From positions 1 through 8,733 of the forward strand of contig JAMXLG010000284.1 of the NCBI GenBank assembly GCA_024281135.1: 8,733 nucleotides of DNA. Direction: 5' to 3'. The notes under the pieces were generated by a model, which saw only the letters and a list, made by a program, of their open reading frames with translations, did no database searches and was not told the DNA's origin. Source of the DNA: Vulcanimicrobiia bacterium (GTDB lineage Bacteria > Eremiobacterota > Eremiobacteria > Baltobacterales > Baltobacteraceae). This document shows, piece by piece, positions 5,851 through 8,733 of this stretch (position 1 is its first letter; each line of letters opens with the position of its first letter). Position numbers and translations under genes: made by a program.

Positions 5851-6731
5851 TCGAACCGCCTCCCGTGAACGCGGCGTCGTCGTATGACGACGCGATCGAA
5901 CGAGCGAAGGCCGTCATGGCTCGTGACGACGAGAGCATCGCACCGAATGCACATACAATGTTACTCGAGCACGGAGAACGGCGGCCGGTCGCAGTTGTGC
6001 TCCTTCACGGGTTGACGAATCATCCGGGACAATACGTGCAGTTTGCACCGCAATTGCACGCGCTCGGTGCGAACGTCTACGTTCCGCGTATGCCGTATCA
6101 GGGATACAAAGACCGCATGACGACGGCGCTCGCCGCACTTACAGCGGAAGAACTGGTCGCCGCAGCGTATGATGCGGTTGATATTGCGCGCGGGCTAGGT
6201 GACCGCGTTGCCGCGCTCGGCATCTCGGCCGGCGGTTTGCAATGCGCGTATCTGGGCCAATACCGCGACGACATCGCGGTCAGCGTACCCGTTTCGCCTG
6301 ATTTCGCGATTCTCCAATTGCCTTACGGCGTGAGCAAAGCCCTCGGATGGCTGATGCGGCATATTCCCAACTTGTTTCTCTGGTGGGATCCGCGCATTCG
6401 TGAAGCGCAGCGGCCGAAAACTGCCTACCCGCGTTTTCCGACGCATGCGCTCGCGCAAACGTTCCGCATTGCAGACGCCGTCTACGACGTCGCGCATAAA
6501 GAAAAGGCGCGCGCGCAACGGATCACGACGATCGTGAATCGTGCGGATCCCGCCGTGAACAATGAAGCGACGGAAGAAGTCGTTACCGAGTGGCGCGGGC
6601 TGCGAAAAGACGGGATCGACTATGTCGAGTTACGGAATTTGCCCGAGAACCACGACATCATCGATCCCGACAATCCGAACGCAGCGACCGATCTCGTGTA
6701 TCCGAAACTGATCGCCGCGCTAGGTCTCTAG
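5835..6731 (+). CDS. Alpha/beta hydrolase (carboxylesterase/lipase-like), copy 2
   Basis: The protein, up to 298 aa, is paralogous to the hydrolase at 4445-5302. VAVVLLHGLTNHPGQ (52-66) holds the oxyanion HG. LGISAGG (128-134) is the nucleophile elbow with Ser131. Similar cap residues follow (LFLWWDP, 180-186; YPRFPTHALAQ, 198-208). RADPAVNN (236-243) provides the catalytic acid D238, and ENHDIIDP (271-278) the catalytic His273. No signal peptide is seen, so it is probably cytosolic, and the substrate is unknown. Starts: GTG 5835 overlaps the tag end by 16 nt; GTG 5841 is possible; GTG 5865 gives an N-terminus matching the length of copy 1. None has a clear Shine-Dalgarno site, so coupling to tag translation is likely. 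The first ATG (5916) would cut off the region aligning with copy 1. Its TAG stop overlaps the stop of the convergent lipoprotein gene, leaving no room for a terminator. Confidence 0.88.
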   Translation: MRVAVIEPPPVNAASSYDDAIERAKAVMARDDESIAPNAHTMLLEHGERRPVAVVLLHGLTNHPGQYVQFAPQLHALGANVYVPRMPYQGYKDRMTTALAALTAEELVAAAYDAVDIARGLGDRVAALGISAGGLQCAYLGQYRDDIAVSVPVSPDFAILQLPYGVSKALGWLMRHIPNLFLWWDPRIREAQRPKTAYPRFPTHALAQTFRIADAVYDVAHKEKARAQRITTIVNRADPAVNNEATEEVVTEWRGLRKDGIDYVELRNLPENHDIIDPDNPNAATDLVYPKLIAALGL

Positions 6732-7759
6732 ATCACCTTCACCCATCCCAGCATTCCGGATCCGAAATGGAAGAGGCAGAAGTATGCGAACGTGCCTTTC
6801 TTCGTGAATTTCAAAGAATAGGCTCTGCCGGGCGGCATCACGCCGGAATTGGTAAATGTCGATCCATCGTACGTCGGACCACCGGCCGGTGGAATAAACG
6901 GCGGGACGTTCGGCAGAGGCTGTCCTGCTATGGGAAATGTAACGGTATGCGGTTCGTTGTTGGATAGATTCCTCCACGTCAGCGTCGTGTTGAGCGGAAT
7001 CGTAATCGTCTTGTTGTTGTACTGGCGTCCGTCTTGCAAGAAGCGCAAAACCGTCGTTTCGCTAGGCGGCGCTTTTGCTAAACCGGGCGCGATACCGGCC
7101 GCGATCGTCGTGCTAAACGGGGTGAACGGAAACTCCGCGAGCGCGCCGTATGCGGCATTCAGATCCGCCCACTGGTCGGCACTCCCGGCGTTTGTATACG
7201 CGGCTTGCGATTTAGGATACGGCGTGCCGGCGCTTTGCACCGTGATGACACCCTTCATCTCGGGATGATGCAGCAGGCAGTAATAGTGGTATACGCCCGG
7301 CTTGGGGAATGTCGCGGTAAAGGTGTTACCATTCTCGAGCAATCCGGAACTCACGAACTTGGTTCCGTCGACGACGTGGCCTCCGGCGGGCGCTACTTGT
7401 TCGGGACTGCCGTCTGGTGGAAACGGCTGTCCAGGAAGGAGAAACGAAACCGTATGCGGCTCCGTCGCGGCGATTCGCCATTTCACAGAATCGCCCGCGT
7501 TGATCGTGATCGATCCGGTATAGAAATCGAGATTTTGAAACGCCTGGTCTAACGTCGACGCGCCGGCTTGAATCGACCATGTCCGCGGCCCGCCTGCGGG
7601 CACACTCATCGGGATCGCGCCGGTGGCTTTTTCTCGCAGTGTTTGCGGAGTCATCGCTTGCGGTGCTGAGGATGAGCCCGAACCTCCGCTACATGCGGAA
7701 ACGCCGAGCGCGAGCGAACATGCTGCAAGAGCCGCGAGAATACGAAATCTCATGAGCAT
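6728..7759 (-). CDS. Lipoprotein with two type-1 copper cupredoxin (plastocyanin-like) domains
   Basis: The 343-aa product begins with a lipoprotein signal: basic MRFR, a hydrophobic core, and lipobox GVSAC with lipidated Cys23, then a flexible SGGSGSSS linker. Two cupredoxin domains follow. Domain 1 (about 60-175) has EPHTVSF with His102 and YYCLLHHPEM with Cys161, His164 (or His165) and Met168. Domain 2 (about 235-343) has EPHTVTF with His271 and YFCLFHFGSGM with Cys328, His331 and Met336, the C-x2-H-x4-M spacing of plastocyanin. All four type-1 copper ligands are present in both, and shared PAGG-(6-7 residues)-T-F motifs show an internal duplication. The likely role is electron transfer or copper handling, anchored on the outer side of the cytoplasmic membrane or on the outer membrane; the redox partner is unknown. 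The ATG at 7759 follows AGGAG by 4 nt; the ATGs at 7762 and 7753 and a TTG at 7780 are alternatives. The start lies 80 bp after the upstream glycosyltransferase stop. Confidence 0.9.
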   Translation of the reverse strand: MLMRFRILAALAACSLALGVSACSGGSGSSSAPQAMTPQTLREKATGAIPMSVPAGGPRTWSIQAGASTLDQAFQNLDFYTGSITINAGDSVKWRIAATEPHTVSFLLPGQPFPPDGSPEQVAPAGGHVVDGTKFVSSGLLENGNTFTATFPKPGVYHYYCLLHHPEMKGVITVQSAGTPYPKSQAAYTNAGSADQWADLNAAYGALAEFPFTPFSTTIAAGIAPGLAKAPPSETTVLRFLQDGRQYNNKTITIPLNTTLTWRNLSNNEPHTVTFPIAGQPLPNVPPFIPPAGGPTYDGSTFTNSGVMPPGRAYSLKFTKKGTFAYFCLFHFGSGMLGWVKVI

Positions 7760-7762
7760 CAT

Positions 7763-7769
7763 TCTCCTC
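7763..7769 (-). promoter_or_regulatory. Strong ribosome binding site of the cupredoxin lipoprotein (GAGGAGA)
   Basis: The minus strand reads GAGGAGA directly before two adjacent ATG codons and a third nearby (7762, 7759, 7753). Spacing from AGGAG is 1, 4 and 10 nt respectively, so 7759 is the preferred start and the TTG at 7780 is excluded. I see no convincing promoter in the 80 bp upstream (7760-7839). Confidence 0.7.
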
Positions 7770-7839
7770 GAAGTTAGCAACGGGGGAATGACGGTATTTC
7801 ACCACGTTTGCACTCGGGAAATAAATGGACGAGCGAGGG

Positions 7840-8733
7840 CTAGTTGTAGTCCTTTTTCCCCGGCCACAATTGCGCAAGTGGAACTTTGATCCCGCGACAG
7901 ACCATAATAGGCATGTTGGTTTCATAACCGATCGCATACGGCGCGCTAAACGTTGCGGCGAGGTGCGCTGATGTAAAAAGGTGTTCTTTTGCAGCGCAGT
8001 CGCCGTTCATATCGATCACCACGTTGCCTGAGTATCCACGAGGGCCCCAAAGCCAGTATTGATTGTGACCGCTTATGACCGGGATGCCGGGAGCGAAAAA
8101 TTGCACCGCCGCCGCCTCACCGTAGTTCGAACCGACGACGACCGCTTGCGAACGTTCCTCGGGCGGAAGAGAATCGTAGATTTCCTTTACCGTTGCCGCC
8201 ATTTCAGGCCATCCGTGCATGTCCGCCCAGTCCTGCGGCAGAGCGGACTTATGGTGTTCCGTGGCAGTGATATCCGAAGAGATATGCAAGATTCGCGTTA
8301 TCTGGTCTTGATAAGCGAGAAATTCCGGCACGGGAAGAATCGGGAGCGAGAATGGAACGAAGACGGGACCGAGCACCAGCGTAAATGCAACAATGGCGTA
8401 GCGAGCAACGCTTGCACGGATGGTCCATTCTTCGATGGCAACGGCACCCGCCGCAATGAGGATTGGATAGACGGGCGCGGGATAGTAGTGTTTTCCATGC
8501 GTTACGATCATCTCGGCGATAAGCAGAACGTATGTGTATCCGAGGAAGCGATAAGGGGTCGTCCGCAATAACCAAACCAAGCCGATGATCCACACCGGAA
8601 ACAAGAACAGGCTCGTGATGATGATCTCTTGCACGAAATACATCAGCGGCCCGACGATAACGTTCTTCCCGTTCTGACCGTTTCTCAGCAATTCGAGCAT
8701 TGGGAATCCATAGTGCGCCTGCCAAATGAAATT
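7840..8733 (-). CDS. Family 39-type membrane glycosyltransferase (PMT/ArnT-like), C-terminal part; gene runs off the window
   Basis: The frame is open to the window edge, so 297 C-terminal residues are visible and the N-terminus with the catalytic DD/DE loop is missing. The fragment begins NFIWQAHYGFPMLELLRNG, the conserved GT39 'W-Q-x-x-x-G-x-P-x-L-E' stretch. Hydrophobic segments lie at about 34-56, 62-77, 86-101 and 112-130. GKHYYPAPVYPILIAAGA (80-97) matches the family's K-x-Y-Y-x-x-P-x-Y-P signature. A soluble tail of about 160 residues follows, including GSNYGEAAAVQFF and GHNQYWLWGPRG, outside the membrane. Such enzymes use a polyprenyl-phosphate sugar to glycosylate lipids, proteins or envelope glycans. 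The acceptor and donor cannot be told from this part. The tail resembles that of other bacterial GT39-like proteins and may bind an acceptor or glycan. The ATG at 8700 is internal, since homologous sequence continues upstream of it. Confidence 0.85.
   Translation of the reverse strand, partial: NFIWQAHYGFPMLELLRNGQNGKNVIVGPLMYFVQEIIITSLFLFPVWIIGLVWLLRTTPYRFLGYTYVLLIAEMIVTHGKHYYPAPVYPILIAAGAVAIEEWTIRASVARYAIVAFTLVLGPVFVPFSLPILPVPEFLAYQDQITRILHISSDITATEHHKSALPQDWADMHGWPEMAATVKEIYDSLPPEERSQAVVVGSNYGEAAAVQFFAPGIPVISGHNQYWLWGPRGYSGNVVIDMNGDCAAKEHLFTSAHLAATFSAPYAIGYETNMPIMVCRGIKVPLAQLWPGKKDYN

Overview
This is bacterial chromosomal DNA of moderate GC content, densely coded on both strands. Genes overlap, starts are mixed ATG/GTG, and Shine-Dalgarno sites are recognisable at only some genes. 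The gene types are an exported M61 protease with a PDZ domain, virginiamycin-B-lyase-like propellers, a GSG-rich cupredoxin lipoprotein and a family 39 glycosyltransferase. They suggest a soil or environmental lineage such as Eremiobacterota or Acidobacteriota. That assignment is low-confidence inference; no rRNA or other marker gene is present. No tRNA, CRISPR array, insertion sequence or phage gene was seen, and no stretch over 300 bases lacks a gene or gene remnant.

Layout. Positions 1-1080 hold two degraded-looking beta-propeller genes facing each other: a frameshifted plus-strand fragment (to 499) and a minus-strand Vgb-like fragment (373-1038). Positions 1158-3020 encode a secreted M61 aminopeptidase/protease. 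A perfect 10-bp hairpin (3066-3091) separates it from a convergent ornithine aminotransferase gene, rocD (3102-4313, minus). Positions 4314-4444 lie between rocD and the divergent operon. They hold nested inverted repeats that fold into a three-way junction, with the closing helix covering the rocD ribosome binding site. This is the best candidate here for an undescribed regulatory element.

Positions 4445-6731 are a tightly coupled plus-strand operon: alpha/beta hydrolase, 3-methyladenine DNA glycosylase I (tag), then a second hydrolase paralogous to the first. The last stop codon overlaps the stop of the convergent lipoprotein gene (6728-7759, minus) in a shared CTAG. That lipoprotein carries two type-1 copper cupredoxin domains. 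About 80 bp further upstream is the 3' part of a membrane glycosyltransferase gene (7840 to the window edge, minus).

How the genes relate. Only the hydrolase-tag-hydrolase cluster looks like a true operon. The lipoprotein may be co-transcribed with the glycosyltransferase. The other genes look like independent neighbours: envelope and secreted functions (M61 protease, cupredoxin lipoprotein, glycosyltransferase, propellers) interspersed with arginine/ornithine catabolism (rocD) and alkylation repair (tag).
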